A DNA stretch of 64,000 nt from Apodemus sylvaticus (taxonomy: Eukaryota > Chordata > Mammalia > Rodentia > Muridae): positions 88,471,861 to 88,535,860 of the forward strand of contig NC_067495.1 in the NCBI RefSeq assembly GCF_947179515.1. Reading direction: 5' to 3'. The position numbers and the translations under genes were made by a program. Within the stretch, counting starts at the first letter, position 1. Every line of letters begins with the position of its first letter. Below the pieces are notes generated by a model that had not been told where the DNA came from, made no database searches, and saw nothing but the letters and a program-made list of their open reading frames with translations. Positions 12,568 through 24,295 of this stretch are shown in pieces.

Positions 12568-12682
12568 GGGTGGGAGGACAGCGGGAGAGAAGGGGGCTTA
12601 TTGGACTTTCAGGGAGTGGGGGGCTAGAAAAGGGGAAACCATTGGAAATGTAAATAAAAAATATATCGAATAAAAAAAAAGA
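12568..12682 (+). mobile_element. L1 3' end (115 bp) with poly(A)
   Basis: Only the last ~95 bp of a murid L1 3'UTR (gggctagaaaaggggaaa segment, cgaataaa end) plus A-tail, of the same type as at 7736 and 47790. It abuts the next L1 piece at its poly(A). Confidence 0.85.
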
Positions 12683-13456
12683 AAAAAATGTGATACAGAG
12701 CTAAACAAAGAATTCTCAATGGAGAAATATCAAATGGTAGAGAAGCACCTAAAGAAAATGTTCAACATCCTTAATCATCAGGGAAATGCAAATCAAAACA
12801 ACCCTGAGATTTCACCTCACACCAGTCAGAATGGCTAAGATCAAATACTCAGGTAATAGCAGGTGCTGGCAAGGATATGGAGGAAAAGGAACACTTCTCC
12901 ATTGCTGGTGGGATTGCAAGCTGATACAACCAATGTGGAAATCAGTCTGGCAGTTCCTCAGAAAATGGACATAGTACTATCTGAGGACCCAGCTATTCCA
13001 CTCCTGGGCATATAACCAAAAGATACTCCAGCATGTAACAAGGATACGTGCTCCTCTATGTTCATAGCAGCCTTATTTATGATAGCCAGAAGCTGGAAAG
13101 AACCCAGGTATCTTTCAACAGAGGAATGGATACAGAAAATATGATACATTTATACAATGGAGTACTACTCAGCTCTTAAAAACAATGACTTCAAAAAATT
13201 CTTAGGCAAATGGATGGAAATAGAAAATAATATCATCCTGAGTGACATATCTCAGTCACAAAAGAACATACATGGTATGCACTCATTGATAAGTATATAT
13301 TAGCCCAAAAGCTCCAAATACCCAAAATACAATTCCACGACCACATGAAGCTCAAGAAAAAGAAAAACCAAAGTGTGGATGCTTCAGTCCTTAGAAGGGG
13401 GAACAAAATACTCACAGGAGGAAATGCAGAGACAAAGTGTGGAGTAGAGATTGCTT
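12683..13456 (+). pseudogene. L1 ORF2 C-terminus and partial 3'UTR
   Basis: Last ~190 codons of ORF2 in sense orientation (HLTPVRMAKIKYSGN at about 12815, IARSWKEPRYLSTEE at about 13080-13120) and a 3'UTR of a different type from the other plus-strand copies (reads aagctcaagaaaaagaaa at about 13346). The 3'UTR stops abruptly near 13456. Several frameshifts and stops. Confidence 0.8.
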
Positions 13457-13516
13457 AATTAATTCTGATTAAAGTATCGGACATTTCAATATTTTTACTT
13501 AAAAAAAAAAAACAAA
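13457..13516 (+). other. Non-L1 tail with ATTAAA and A-run
   Basis: About 43 bp not recognised as L1, containing ATTAAA at 13468-13473, then an A-rich run from about 13501. The spacing fits a cleavage/polyadenylation site, so this may be the 3' end of another RNA fused to the L1. Confidence 0.45.
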
Positions 13517-14476
13517 AACAATTCTTGATCTTAGAGCATGAGCCATTGGAGTTCTGTTTAGGAAATTCCCCCCTGTGCCAGTGAGTTCAAATCACTTTCC
13601 CACTTTCTCTTCTATTAGATTCAGTGTATGAAGTTTATGTTGATGTCCTTGATTCACTTGGACGTGAACTTTGTGCAAGGTGACAAATATGGCTCTATTT
13701 TCATTTTTCTACATATCAACAGCCAGGAAGACCAGCACCATTTATTGAAAATGCTTTCTTTTTTCCATTGTATATGTTTGACTTCTTTGTGAAAGATCAA
13801 GTGCCTGTAAGTATGTCATTTAATTTCTGGGTCTTCAATTCTATTCTATTGATCTTCTCACTATCTTTGTACCAATACCATGCTGTTTTTAACTATTGCT
13901 CTGTAGTAAAGTTTGAGGTCAGTGATGATGACTCCCCTAGCCATTCTTTTATTGTTAAATATTGCTTTTGCTCTTCTTGGTTTTTTGCCTTTCCAGATGA
14001 ATTTGAGAATTGCTCTTTCCATGTCTTAACAGTATTGTGTTTGGATTTTGATGGGGATTGCATTGAATCTGTAGATTGCCTTTGGCAGGATGGCCATTTT
14101 TACTATATTAATTTTGCCAGTCCATGAGCATGGGAGATCTCTCCATTTCCCAAAATCTTCTCCTGTTTTCTTTCTTGAGAGATTTGAGGTTGTTGTTGTA
14201 CTTATCTTTCACTTGTTTAGTTAGAGTTACCCCAAGATATTTTATATTATTTGTGGCTATTGTGAAGGGAGTTATTTCCCTAATTTGTTTCTCAGCCTAT
14301 GTATTGTATAAAGGAAGGCTACCAATTTATTTGAGTTCATTTTTATATCTGGCAACTTTGCTGAAGTTGTTTATCAGCTGGCAAAGTTCTCTGGTAGAGA
14401 TTTTGTGGTTGCTTATGTATACTATCATATTATCTGCAAATAGTGATACCTTTATTTCTTCTTTGTATCCACTTGA

Positions 14477-14500
<24 letters not shown>
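14477..14500. repeat. (TC)n microsatellite
   Basis: Twelve TC units inside the minus-strand ORF2 remnant. Confidence 0.95.
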
Positions 14501-14507
<7 letters not shown>

Positions 14508-16740
14508 GTCTTATCATTCTAGCAAGAACTTTAACTACTCTATTGAATAGATATGGGGAGTGTGGATATGCTTGCTTTGTCGCTGGTTTTACTGGAATTG
14601 CTTCAAGTATCTCTCCATTAATTTGATATTGTCATTTGTTTTGTTGTACATATCTTTTATTATGGTTAGGCATGGGCTTTGAATTCCTCATCTCTCCAAT
14701 ACTTTTAACCGGAAGGGATGTTGTATTTTGTCAAATGATTTTTTTTCCTCATCTAAGGAGAGGATCCTGTGATTTTTTTCTTTGAGTTTGTTTATACAGT
14801 GGATATGTTAATGGATTTTTGAATATTGAAACAGCCTTGCATCCTTGGTCTGAAGCCTACTTGAATGTGGTGAATGATGGTTTTGATGTGTTCTTGGATT
14901 CGGTTAGCAAGAATTTTATTGGGTATTTTTGCATTGATATTCATAAGCAAGATTGGTCTGAAGTTCTCCTTTTTGGTTGGGTCCTTGTGTGGTTTAGGTG
15001 TCAGAGTAATTGTGGCTCCATAGAATGAATTAGGTAGTGTTCCTTCTGTTTCTATTTTATGGAATAGTTTAAGGAATATTGGTATCAGGTCTTCTTTGAA
15101 GGTCTGTTAGAATTCTGCACTAAATCCATCTTGCCCTGGGCTTTTTTAAAGGAGTATTTTTATGACTTCTACTTACTTATGGAATATGGGTCTGTTTAGA
15201 TAGTGTACTTGCTGTTGATTTAACTTTGGTATGTCTAGAAAACCATCTATTTCATCTAGATTTTCCATCTTGTCGAGTATAGGCTTTTGTAGTAGAATCT
15301 GATGATTTTTTGAATTTCCTACATTTATGCTGTTATGTCTCCCTTTTCCTTTCTGATCTTTTTAGTTTTGATACTTCCTCTGGGCTATTTAGTTAGTTTG
15401 GCCAAGGGCTTATCTATCTTGTTGATTCTCTCAAAGAGCCAGTTTTTGATTTTGTTGATTCTTTGTATTGTTCTCTTTCTTTCTATTAGATTGATTTCAG
15501 CACTTAGTTTGACTATTTCCTGCCTTCTACTCCTCTTGGATTTGTTTGGTTCTTTTCGTTTTAGAGCTCTCAGGTGTGCAGTTAAGTTGCTAGTGAAAGA
15601 TCTTTCCAGTTTCTTTACCAGGGCAATTATTACTATGAATTTTCCTCTTAGCACTGTTTTCATTATGTCCCATAAGTTTGGGTATGATGTATCAATATTT
15701 TCATTAAATTACAGGAAATCTTTAATAGCTGTCTTTATTTCTTCCTGACCAAGTTATCATTGACTAGAGAGTTGTTCAGTTTCTATGTGTATGTCGACTT
15801 TAGGTTGTTTTGCTGTTATTGAAGACCAGCCTTAGGCCATGGTGGTCTGATAGGATGCATGGAATTATTTCAGTATTCTTGTATCAGTTAAAGGTTGTTT
15901 TGTGACCAATTATATGGTTACTTTTGGAGAAGGTACCATGAGGTGCTGAGAAGATGTATTCTTTTGCTTTAGGGTCAAATATTCTGGAGATATCTATGAA
16001 ATCTTTTTGGATCATAACCTCTATTAGTTCCACTGTGTCTCTGTTTAATTTTCTGTTTCAATGACCTGTCCATTGGTGAGAGTGGGATATTGAAGTCTCC
16101 CACTATTATTGTGTGAGGATCAATGTGTGTTTTGAGCTTTAGTAAACTTTCCTTTATTAATGTGGGTACCCTTACATTTGGGGCATAGATGTTCAGAATT
16201 AAGACTTTCTCTTGGTGGATTTTTCCCTTTGATGAATATGAAATGTCCTTCCTTATCACACTCTATACCTTTCAGTTGAAAGTCTTTTTTATTGAATATT
16301 AGGATGGCAACTCCAGCTTGTTTCCTGGGACCATTTGCTTAGAAGACCTTTTTCCATTCTTTTAATCTGAGATAGTGTCTGTCTTTGTTATTGATGTGTT
16401 TTTCTTGTATGCAACAAAACATTGGATCTTGTTTGCATATCTAGTTTATTAGCTTATGTCTTTTAATGGGTGAGTTGAGTCAATTAATACTGAGAGATAG
16501 AAAGATAAGTGACTATTGGTTCCTGATATGTTTGGTTTTTTGTAGGTGGCTTTATGTGCTTGTGGTTCTCTTCTTTTGGCTTTGTTGTGAGATGGTTAAT
16601 ATCTTGTCTTTTCTTTGGTGTGGGTACCTTACTTGTCTTGGAGTTTTCCTTCTATGGTCCTCTATAGGGCTGGGTTGGTAGACAAATTATGTTTGAATTT
16701 GATTTTGTCCTGGGATATTTTGTTTTCTCCATCTATGTTG

Positions 16741-16917
16741 ATTCAGATGAACTCGGGGTCCACAGTCCTCTACCCCTGCGTGGTGTACGGCTGTGGAACC
16801 CAGAATTCTGTAATAAAGAAATCTTTGTGTCATTGCATCAAGACCGTTTCTCGCGAGTGATTTGGGTGTCACCTTCCGAGGCGTGGGGTGCTGGGGTGCC
16901 CTCGGTTTTTGGGGGTC
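16741..16917 (+). mobile_element. Class I endogenous retrovirus LTR fragment
   Basis: GC-richer than its surroundings. It has AATAAA at 16812-16817, then a U5-like stretch with ctcgcgagtgattt (about 16850) and an end near gggggtctta (16908-16917), the arrangement of the R/U5 end of gammaretrovirus-like rodent LTRs. U3 and all internal sequence are missing. It sits directly at the broken end of the minus-strand L1. Confidence 0.65.
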
Positions 16918-16944
16918 TTACGGAACCACTCCTGGTACTGATAC

Positions 16945-17300
16945 CAATTTCTGTCCTAATTAGGATTTTACTGCTATGGACAAACACCATGACCAATGTA
17001 AGTCTTATAAAGGATAACAGTTAATTGGGGCTGGCTTACAGGTTCGGACGTATAGTCCCTTATCATCAAGGCAAGAGCATGACAGTATCCAGGCAGCCAT
17101 ACTGCAGGCAGAGCTGAGAGTTCTATATCTTCATCTGAAGTCTGCTAGCAGAATACTGACTTCTAGGCAGCTAAGATGAGGGTCTTAAAGCCCATACCCA
17201 CAGTGACATACCTACTCCAACAAGGCTACAACTACTCCAACAAGGCCACATCTTCTAATAGTTCCACCCACTGGGCCAAGCATGTTCAAACCATCATAGT
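16945..17300 (-). mobile_element. URR1-like rodent repeat
   Basis: Contains the reverse complement of the unit at 9243-9440 (gggccaagcatgttcaaacc at its right end) and the typical left part ttttactgctatggac followed by caccatgaccaatg. More complete than the 9243 copy. A near-duplicate stretch ctactccaacaaggc occurs twice, about 18 bp apart, near 17213-17245. Assigned to URR1-like non-autonomous DNA elements from memory of the family. Confidence 0.6.
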
Positions 17301-17344
17301 AGTTATTCCAAATAAAATACACATGCCTAAAGATTCAACGCTAA

Positions 17345-17600
17345 TATGCAGAAATGAGAGAAAATATATCATGGTTATATTTCCAGTCTGTGCTACCTCT
17401 CTGAGAGTGATTTGTTTCCAGTTCCATGCATTCACTTTGAATTTCATAATTACGCTTTTCTTAACAGTTGAATAAAATTCCATTGTATAAATGAGGATAA
17501 TGATTTTAAATCCTTTGTGAGTTTAACCTCTTTGGTAAATATAGAAGAGCAAGTTGTCTTCAATTATTTCAACTGCTGTCAAATGACAAGCTGGCATAGT
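17345..17600 (-). mobile_element. Old L1 ORF2 C-terminal fragment
   Basis: Antisense remnant: the stretch at 17483-17286 reads MEFYSTVKKSVIMKF on the minus strand, matching the MEYYSAIRNNEFMKF segment of the other copies. Strongly diverged. Confidence 0.7.
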
Positions 17601-19354
17601 GTTCACTTCTATTATTCTTCCAATTTCCTATGGTCTCTTAGATGCTGATAGCACTTTTCTTTGAGTGAAGACATGATAGTGAAGAATGCAAGTCTATGCT
17701 GCAAATGTATTTATAGTCCAGTTTCCCTGTATTTAAGAAAAACCCAACATAGTATCACATCCAAAAAAAGCCCAATAATAACAACAAAATAAAAATAAAA
17801 AGCAAATCTGAATAAAAAATTATAGTTTTTTTAAACTTAGACCATGCAACAACACAACAATTATTCAGTTTTTGACTTTAGATTCCATTTGAGTACACGC
17901 ACTGTCTTCGCCCATTGCCTTTCTTGTTTCTTCCATAGGCTATAATATCTGAAGTCTTTCACAAGAAGCAACTTGCTATTTATATCTTTAAAACATGGTA
18001 TTTTTTATCTCTCTAAAAATTTAAAGTAGGAAAATTTCAATATGGACAAAACAAAGAGGATAATATTATGTACAAACATGCAAACACACAAAAGTTATAG
18101 ATATAGATAAATATAGATGTACATATATTTATCTGTACATAGATATATGTACATAGATATAGATAAATATAGATGTACATAGATATATATCTGAGATTAA
18201 ACAATATTTATTATTTGGAATTTATTGTATATAGTTAAAAATGATCAGTTCCTCAAATATTATACAAAGGAAAGTTTTCTCAGTGCTTAAAAGAAATCTG
18301 GTCCATGTTTATGTGCATGAATGAACACTTTAAAATACTGCCTAATTTGATTTTCACATACATTGGTCCATTCAAGTTTTCTATTTCTATCTTCTGAGGA
18401 ATTTTGGTAAGTTATATTTTAAGTAGGTTTCATATACACATGTATTTTTAACAAGGAAAAGAGTCCAGTTAAATTTCCATATTCATTGGAACAAAATTTT
18501 CAAGATTTTCCCTATGATTTTTTTTATTCCTTAGCCTTAGATCTCTTCTGTAGTTCTCCCAAAAGAATGCAGAAAGTAGAACACAGAATGGGGAGGGAGA
18601 CTATGTCTTTGTTAAGAAAGATGGCCTCTGTTGAATATTGTAAGTTGGGAATTTGTTTCTAATAAAACTTCTACAGGAACAGAAACACTCAATTTGCTGT
18701 AATCACACATGAATTTGGCTCACTTGGAGTGTTCAGTTGTGGGTTTCTAAAGATTTAATTATTTAAACAAGCAAGACCCTATATTTAGGTTTTATCTCTA
18801 ATAATGAAATAATTACACCGGAATATCCGAGTGGCTGATTTCTTCCCAGCACGCATGCATTAATGTAGAAAATACATTGATTTTTACTTCTCTTATAACA
18901 GAGTGAAAGGTCATAGTTTCCAAAACGTCTTATTCCAGATAATTCATACTTGGAATATGGCATTCTCTATTCCATTTGTGGGTTGTAAATAAGTATATCA
19001 TTTTGGATTTGATTTCCCTGTGGAAAGAATATCAAGTAATATAGCAAAAAGTTTTAAATGTATTCTTTAAAAATCTTCTATTAAATCTTGAAAAAGTTCT
19101 CTTTTATAGGCTATGGTGTATGAAGACTATTTACTGCTCAAAAACTACTTCAAGTTTGTATATCAACATGAATGTACTCAGACCCTACAAAGGTGAGCTC
19201 TCCCAAGACCTAACAATAACCAATTTCAGCATAGTAATCTGTGCAATGCTTTAAGGTGTCACACTAGGTCCCAGATGCTATGGGTTAGTAATATAGAAGA
19301 AAGAAAATAAGGTGTCATGGAAATGCTACTATGATAAGGTATATTTTAAAAACT
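17601..19354. other. Intergenic, no gene seen
   Basis: AT-rich single-copy-looking DNA. It contains an imperfect (ATAGAT)-like stretch with a 28-bp exact duplication (18097-18124 and 18153-18180, 56 bp apart). No coding or RNA gene recognised. Confidence 0.55.
18097..18190. repeat. Imperfect ATAGATA repeat with 56-bp period
   Basis: The 28-bp block starting atagatatagataaatat is repeated exactly at 18097 and 18153. Confidence 0.85.
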
Positions 19355-19585
19355 TATTTCAGATTTATTTAATTTAAATCATGTATGGTGGTATTTTGTT
19401 TACACATTTAAATTCTAAACATGTGTGTGCCTAGTTCCCATAAGAAACAGAAGAAAGCATCAGATACCCTGGAACTGAAATTACTGACAGTTGTGAGTGA
19501 CCATGTGCATGTTGGGAATAGAAACCAGATCCTATACAAATGCAGCCAGTGCTCTTAACTCCTAAGCAAACTTTTTATCCCCTTA
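19355..19585 (-). mobile_element. B2-type SINE, minus strand
   Basis: The right end reads gccagtgctcttaactcc (about 19548), the reverse complement of the tRNA-derived head with its A box. The middle has gcatcagatacc (about 19458), and the left end is an AT-rich tail. Diverged by many substitutions. Confidence 0.7.
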
Positions 19586-20395
19586 AGAAACATTTTCATG
19601 AACTTGGTAAATAGATACTATGCCATCTTCTTTACTGATAATATTTTATCTTATCTTCCTAGCAACCTTTTAAGATTAGATTTTTTATTATCTTTGTTTT
19701 GACCCTGTTGAAATTGAGGTTCACAGAATACAAATGCTTTTTTCAAAGTGCTAGTACAAATCTTGGATCTATCTTTCTTTTATTCCAAATCTTATATTCC
19801 TATCCTACATAGTTTTCTCACTCTCATGATGGGGAAATGTAAAAGTATGAGACCCAAGATGATGTGATTAAATTAAGGTGAATTTCTGTTTTAAGAAAAT
19901 AATATTTGTGAACCAGAGACACATTTTTCATACACTGACTTGTAGAAAAACCCATATAAACAGTAGGGTAGACTTGCTGCCACTTTTCACTGAGCCTCCT
20001 TTTGTTGCTCTACATTGTTTAACGGACAGATTGTTTTTTGAAACAAAGTCTTATCTGCTTCACAGTGTGCAGATACCTTGCCAAGGACTTTGTTCTCTAC
20101 ATTATTATTATTTTTGCCATCAGTTCCAGTTTTCTGCAAATCTCATATTCATATTCATCTTGAAGTATGACTACACTGAAGCCCACAGAGACACATGGAC
20201 CATGAAAGCAGAGGGAATGGGATCAAATAAACATTGAACAAGAGATAGGATAGAATGGCTGATTCACATGTTAAACATACTAGAACACTGCTTATTCTGT
20301 TCTTTGCAAGATCAACCTTCTCTTCTACACAATACATTATATAACTACAGCTGTGCAAGGTAAGGATGCAGAGAGAAGAAAGAGCTTTGTATGAT

Positions 20396-20452
20396 GGTGA
20401 TGATAGTGATATTCATTTTAATAATGATAATGATGATAATAATAATAGAAGC
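20396..20452. repeat. Degenerate (GAT/AAT)n
   Basis: Imperfect trinucleotide run of gatgat and aataat units. Confidence 0.8.
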
Positions 20453-20509
20453 CACAGCTATGTTCAGGGTGCCCGCTCTCTTTTAGCTGTTCATCAGAGC
20501 TATTGATTG

Positions 20510-20690
20510 CTACTGTCTCAACTAATCTTTCACCAGCCCTGTAAAGTACATACTATTATTGACCCAATTATAAAGAAATAGAAACTGAAGTAGAAATGAT
20601 AGATATATCAATGTTCTAAGTTCATACAGGAAATAGCTGAACTAGGCTCTCATCCCTGGTATTCTGATTCAAGAGCATGTTCTGGGATCA
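20510..20690 (-). mobile_element. MIR-like SINE, minus strand
   Basis: Shows the order expected of an inverted MIR: ccctgtaaagtacatact, an A-rich gaaactgaag, then atagctgaactaggctc and attctgattcaagagc. Ancient and strongly diverged. Confidence 0.55.
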
Positions 20691-20869
20691 GTTCTGATGC
20701 CCACTATGTTGAAACTGGTTGCCTTTGAGCATAGTATCTCTTTCACTGAACTTTGTTTTCATCCTTTTTGAAAAAAATGGCTGATATGAGACAATGAGAA
20801 ACAAGGTAGTGCCTAGCTCTCAGTAAAGGTTCAATAAATATTTAGTTCTCTTTTTGTTGCCTAGTGTAC

Positions 20870-21010
20870 ACTTGTGGCCAGGTTTTCTTAAACTGTGCTT
20901 AAGAGAACATCTTGGTCAGAATTACCTAAGGTACTTATTAAAAATGCAATACTAGTATTTCCTACACTCAAGGGTGTTCAATTCATAGTGAGATTTGATA
21001 TAGTTAAATA
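20870..21010 (+). mobile_element. MER5-like DNA transposon relic
   Basis: Contains cttaaactgtgcttaagag, ttggtcagaattacctaag and ttattaaaaatgcaatac in the order of MER5A (hAT-Charlie, non-autonomous). Two further copies lie at 23365-23530 and 23780-23990. Confidence 0.6.
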
Positions 21011-21162
21011 AGCAAAGTAAAAATTTAATGCCATCTTCTAGCAAGTAGCAATAAAAAGAAATTGTTAAGTACTCTTGGAATTTTGAACAGATGTAGTGTT
21101 CTTGCCACCTGAATAACTTCACAAAAGTGTGAACTTAATACATAAATCTGACTGAATCTTAT

Positions 21163-21190
21163 ATCATCATCATCATTATCATCATCATCC
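21163..21190. repeat. (ATC)n microsatellite
   Basis: About nine ATC units with one interruption. Confidence 0.9.
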
Positions 21191-22020
21191 AAGACAGTTT
21201 TGCAAACATTTTATTTCATAGATTTATAATGTACATATACATTTCTAGTTCCATAAAATATCTAAGATGTGCAAAAATATTAATAAGATAGGAGTTCTCT
21301 CTCTTCTGTGTTTCTAAAGTAACAACACCCATGTTTACAAATGTATGTACAGCAACACTTGCACTTAGAATGTACATGTGTACGTGTGCATGCAAAAGTG
21401 CATATACAACCAAAGAAAAAGATTACTCAAATAACAAATTTTACTGAACTTGTGGGGGTCACAACACTGGCCCCAAGCCAGGTCTAGCTAAGCAACCTCA
21501 ATAAGGTAATTAGAGGAGCTAAATTAAAAGTGGGAAGCAGGCAAAGGACATGGATTCAAATAGGGCTACATTAGGGAGATGACAATGACCAGGAGAACTT
21601 CCCAAATCTCTCCAGGGTCCTGAAGTAAGATAAATGTTTGGATAACTAGCCAATGATACACACATCTAAACCTTTGTCTGGGCACAACACCACCTACCAC
21701 ATCATTGTATGGCTTTCAGTCTTATTCTATAGGATACTTTGTCAAGTGAGTGAAACCATGTGAAATCTCTTTTGAGAAACAATTTCCCACTCTGGCTGGC
21801 ACTTCTCCCTTCTCCCTGCATGAAAGTCCAGAGTGTATAAACTGATAACATAAACACACCATGGTAGGAATTTGGGAAAGGTTTTTATTGTAGATTTGAG
21901 AGAACAGGCAGAGTCATCTGGAAGTGTCAGTAGCAAAAGGAGGAAAGTAATAGACTGAGCATGGCCAGCCATGACAGAAGCAGGAGGAGACTAAAGAGAG
22001 TAAGAAAGGAAAGTAGAAGA
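21191..22020. other. Intergenic with one dispersed old repeat
   Basis: A 75-bp stretch at 21196-21270 resembles 26440-26512 (see findings). Nothing else was recognised; no gene. Confidence 0.5.
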
Positions 22021-22023
22021 GGA

Positions 22024-22092
<69 letters not shown>

Positions 22093-22180
22093 GAGGAGGA
22101 GGAGGAGGAGGAGGAGGAGGAGGAGAAGGAGAAGGAGAAGGAGAAAGAGAAGGAGAAGGAGAAGGAGAAGGAGAAGGAAG
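22024..22180. repeat. Compound microsatellite (GT)n(GA)n(GGA)n(GAGAAG)n
   Basis: (GT) at 22024-22047, (GA) at 22047-22088, (GGA) at 22089-22124 and (GAGAAG)-like at 22125-22180. One strand is pure purine from 22047 to about 22180. Open frames here on both strands are artefacts of the repeat. Confidence 0.97.
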
Positions 22181-22439
22181 AGTAGGAGGAGGAAGAGGAG
22201 CGAGAAGGCATAGCCAAAGTAGCAGCATTATGAAGACAACAGGTAGGTGGCAGGGAGAGAAAGAAGATCTTGAACTGTAAGGACTGTAGTGTAGGACAGG
22301 AGATGGGAAGATCTGGGATGTTATGTGATGTGTTTATGAAAAGATAAAAGGTGGGGATATGTTCTATGGAGGTGCAATGAGGTATGGGGGAAGGCAATGC
22401 CTCAGCATGCACCTACTGAGGCATCCCCTTCCCCCTGAG

Positions 22440-22780
22440 GGAGCATCCACATGATGGTATAGTATAGAATAGAGTTTATTCAGTGTATGGCAAGGGGAAT
22501 TAAGAGGGTATTAGAGGCAAAGAAAAGGAGAGAGAGAAAGAGAGAGAGGACTGGGGGAATAGAAAGGTGGGCCATGAGCATGTCGAGAAAGAGGGGGAAG
22601 GGAATGGGGAGAAAGGAGGGAAGGGAAAGCAAGAGCAAGAGACAGCAAGAGAGCAAGGAGGGGGCAAGCAGTGAGTCAGGCTTACCTGGCTATTGCCAGG
22701 TAACTGTGGGGTGGAGCTTATCTGGCTGTTTGCTGGTAATTGTGTGGTGGAGCTTTGACAAAAATGCTAATTCCGGGGAC
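22440..22780. repeat. Purine-rich low-complexity region, possible rodent repeat
   Basis: Begins with gagtttattcagtgtatggc, continues as GA/GGA-rich DNA with several agcaagag units, and ends with two similar stretches, ttgccaggtaactgtggggt and tgctggtaattgtgtggt. This recalls a rodent medium-reiteration repeat, but the family cannot be named with certainty. Confidence 0.45.
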
Positions 22781-23364
22781 TTTAAAATGTGTAACAGATA
22801 CTGAGGGTGCCTGGAGGTCAGTAAGCACATTATTTTTCTAATGGACACCACTTACAGCCATTGTCCCTTCTGCATTTTAGAATTTGGGGAAAAGGAGTTT
22901 CCTTTGGACCTGGAGTGGGGTAATTTACATTTCTTTGGAGTCCATTCTTTCAATAGTCTGATAGTCAAATTGAAAGCAGCAAAAAATCTTTTTAGCATAT
23001 CTTCATTTCTGCCAAGCCTATTACATAAACACTTCACCCTGATAAATACACAGTCTTCAGAAAGGCACAGCTCACAAGAGAATTGCTTTGCATAAAATAA
23101 ATAAACTTTACATGAGAGGCAGCATTGAGAAACAAGAGGCAAAGCTCTCCTTCTTTAGTTAACCTTCAGAAAACCGGATTCCTTCATGTCTATAAAGGGC
23201 ATGTCAAAATTGAAGGAAGGGAAAACACAACAACATTTAGGATATGGTCTCTCCTGAAATGGATGTTGTACTGAATTTTTTTTTTTTTTGAGAACCACTC
23301 ATCATCACTTTTAAACAAGAAATTAAGGTATGATCAAGTTATAAGGCAGATTTGAAGCTGCTAA
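22781..23364. other. Intergenic, no gene seen
   Basis: Single-copy-looking DNA with a T-run at 23278-23290. Short overlapping frames on both strands show no recognisable domain. Confidence 0.5.
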
Positions 23365-23530
23365 CATCCCACTCCTTCTCAATCTTTAATGTGTAACTGA
23401 ATTACTGGGGGAATCTTGTTAAAATGCAGACTTTGATTCAGTAAGTCTGTGGTCGATGTAGGAGATTCTGCATTTCAAACAAGCACCTAGGTAGCATTAC
23501 TGGCCTGAGGACCTAACCTTAAGTAACCCA
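23365..23530 (+). mobile_element. MER5A-like element
   Basis: Reads ttctcaatctttaatgtg, gggaatcttgttaaaatgca, gattcagtaagtctgtgg and ctgcatttcaaacaagc in the order of MER5A. Another partial end (ttaagtttgaaaaccagtgc) follows at about 23620-23715. Confidence 0.65.
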
Positions 23531-23779
23531 GCTATAGTCCTCATTGTGAATTCCTTATCTTCTACTTGTCAAGCAGACTTTGATCACTCCCATTCATCTC
23601 TGGCTATTTTCATCAAAGTAAGTGAATAGAAATCAGAATTGTCCGAAGGTGCTAATTAAATATGCAAATACCCTTAAGTAAACACACACTTAAGTTTGAA
23701 AACCAGTGCTGGAAGAAAAACACTGACTAGAAATCATTCCCATGTGGAAGGCAAGCCTCAACTCCCCAATTTACTACAG

Positions 23780-23990
23780 GTCAGTAGTTCTTAACCCAGC
23801 AACACATTATGACCAGCCAGGGAGACATTAACAACAACAACAAAAAAGCAAACATTCTGATCCTTTCCCAATTAAACTGGGCCTTCTGGGGTGGGCCCTG
23901 GGCATCTGCATTGCAAGAAAATCTCCTAAATTATTCTAATATACAGAACAGGCTAAAAAACAGTTCTAGAAATAAATTGTAATTTTTGTT
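23780..23990 (+). mobile_element. MER5A-like element, second copy
   Basis: Begins caggtcagtagttcttaacc, has gggccttctggggtgggccc and a catctgcattgcaag segment. An (AAC)n interruption lies at 23831-23842. Confidence 0.6.
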
Positions 23991-24295
23991 TAAACTTTTA
24001 GAAATGGCTAAGTACATTGACAAAAATTCCATACTTGCTGGAAATTTTCTTGTGTTTTGTTATTGTTGCAATAATTCCTTTTTAGGGCCTTTTCATAAGC
24101 ACCCTTCATTCTTAGAGCACTCACTGACCCTGTGTCCCCCCTACCTAAGATTTCCTGTTGCAGTGAATCATTGATCCCATGTGTCTCTGGCTTTGTTTCT
24201 TTATCGGAAGCTAACCTGGGTCCCATCTTCTACAATCCATTTTCTTTCACCTTCTGGTGATAAAAAGAGGTTACTCAGAAAAAACAATCTTAGGT

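Larger units (their letters stand above)
12561..13523 (+). mobile_element. Nested composite insertion with 7-bp TSD
   Basis: Joining 12560 directly to 13517 restores the continuous minus-strand ORF2 of the host L1, so 12568-13516 is a later insertion. The repeat aacaatt flanks it (12561-12567 and 13517-13523) at a TTT/AA site. From left to right it contains a 3' L1 end with its own poly(A), a second L1 piece, about 43 bp of unknown sequence and a terminal A-run. Confidence 0.8.
10968..16740 (-). mobile_element. Long LINE-1, minus strand, split by nested insertion
   Basis: Antisense L1. A (TTTA)n tail is at 10968-11005 and a long 3'UTR at 11006 to about 11720. ORF2 runs from about 11720 to 16480, interrupted at 12561-13523 by a plus-strand insertion. 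The ORF1 C-terminus lies at about 16540-16740, where the element is cut by an LTR fragment. ORF2 pieces still open include the linker at 15663-15385 and the endonuclease piece at 16259-15975 (contains IYAPN and GDFN). The rest of ORF1 and the 5'UTR are missing. Confidence 0.88.

Noticed and set aside
14124..14522. Hydrophobic 132-codon plus-strand frame
   Set aside because: It is the antisense shadow of L1 ORF2; antisense L1 gives Leu/Ile/Phe-rich frames that imitate membrane proteins. The same holds for 13768-14127, 15335-15748 and 46456-47043.
22023..22412. Long frames in both strands (up to 161 codons)
   Set aside because: They are translations of the GT/GA/GGA microsatellite and encode only simple residue runs.
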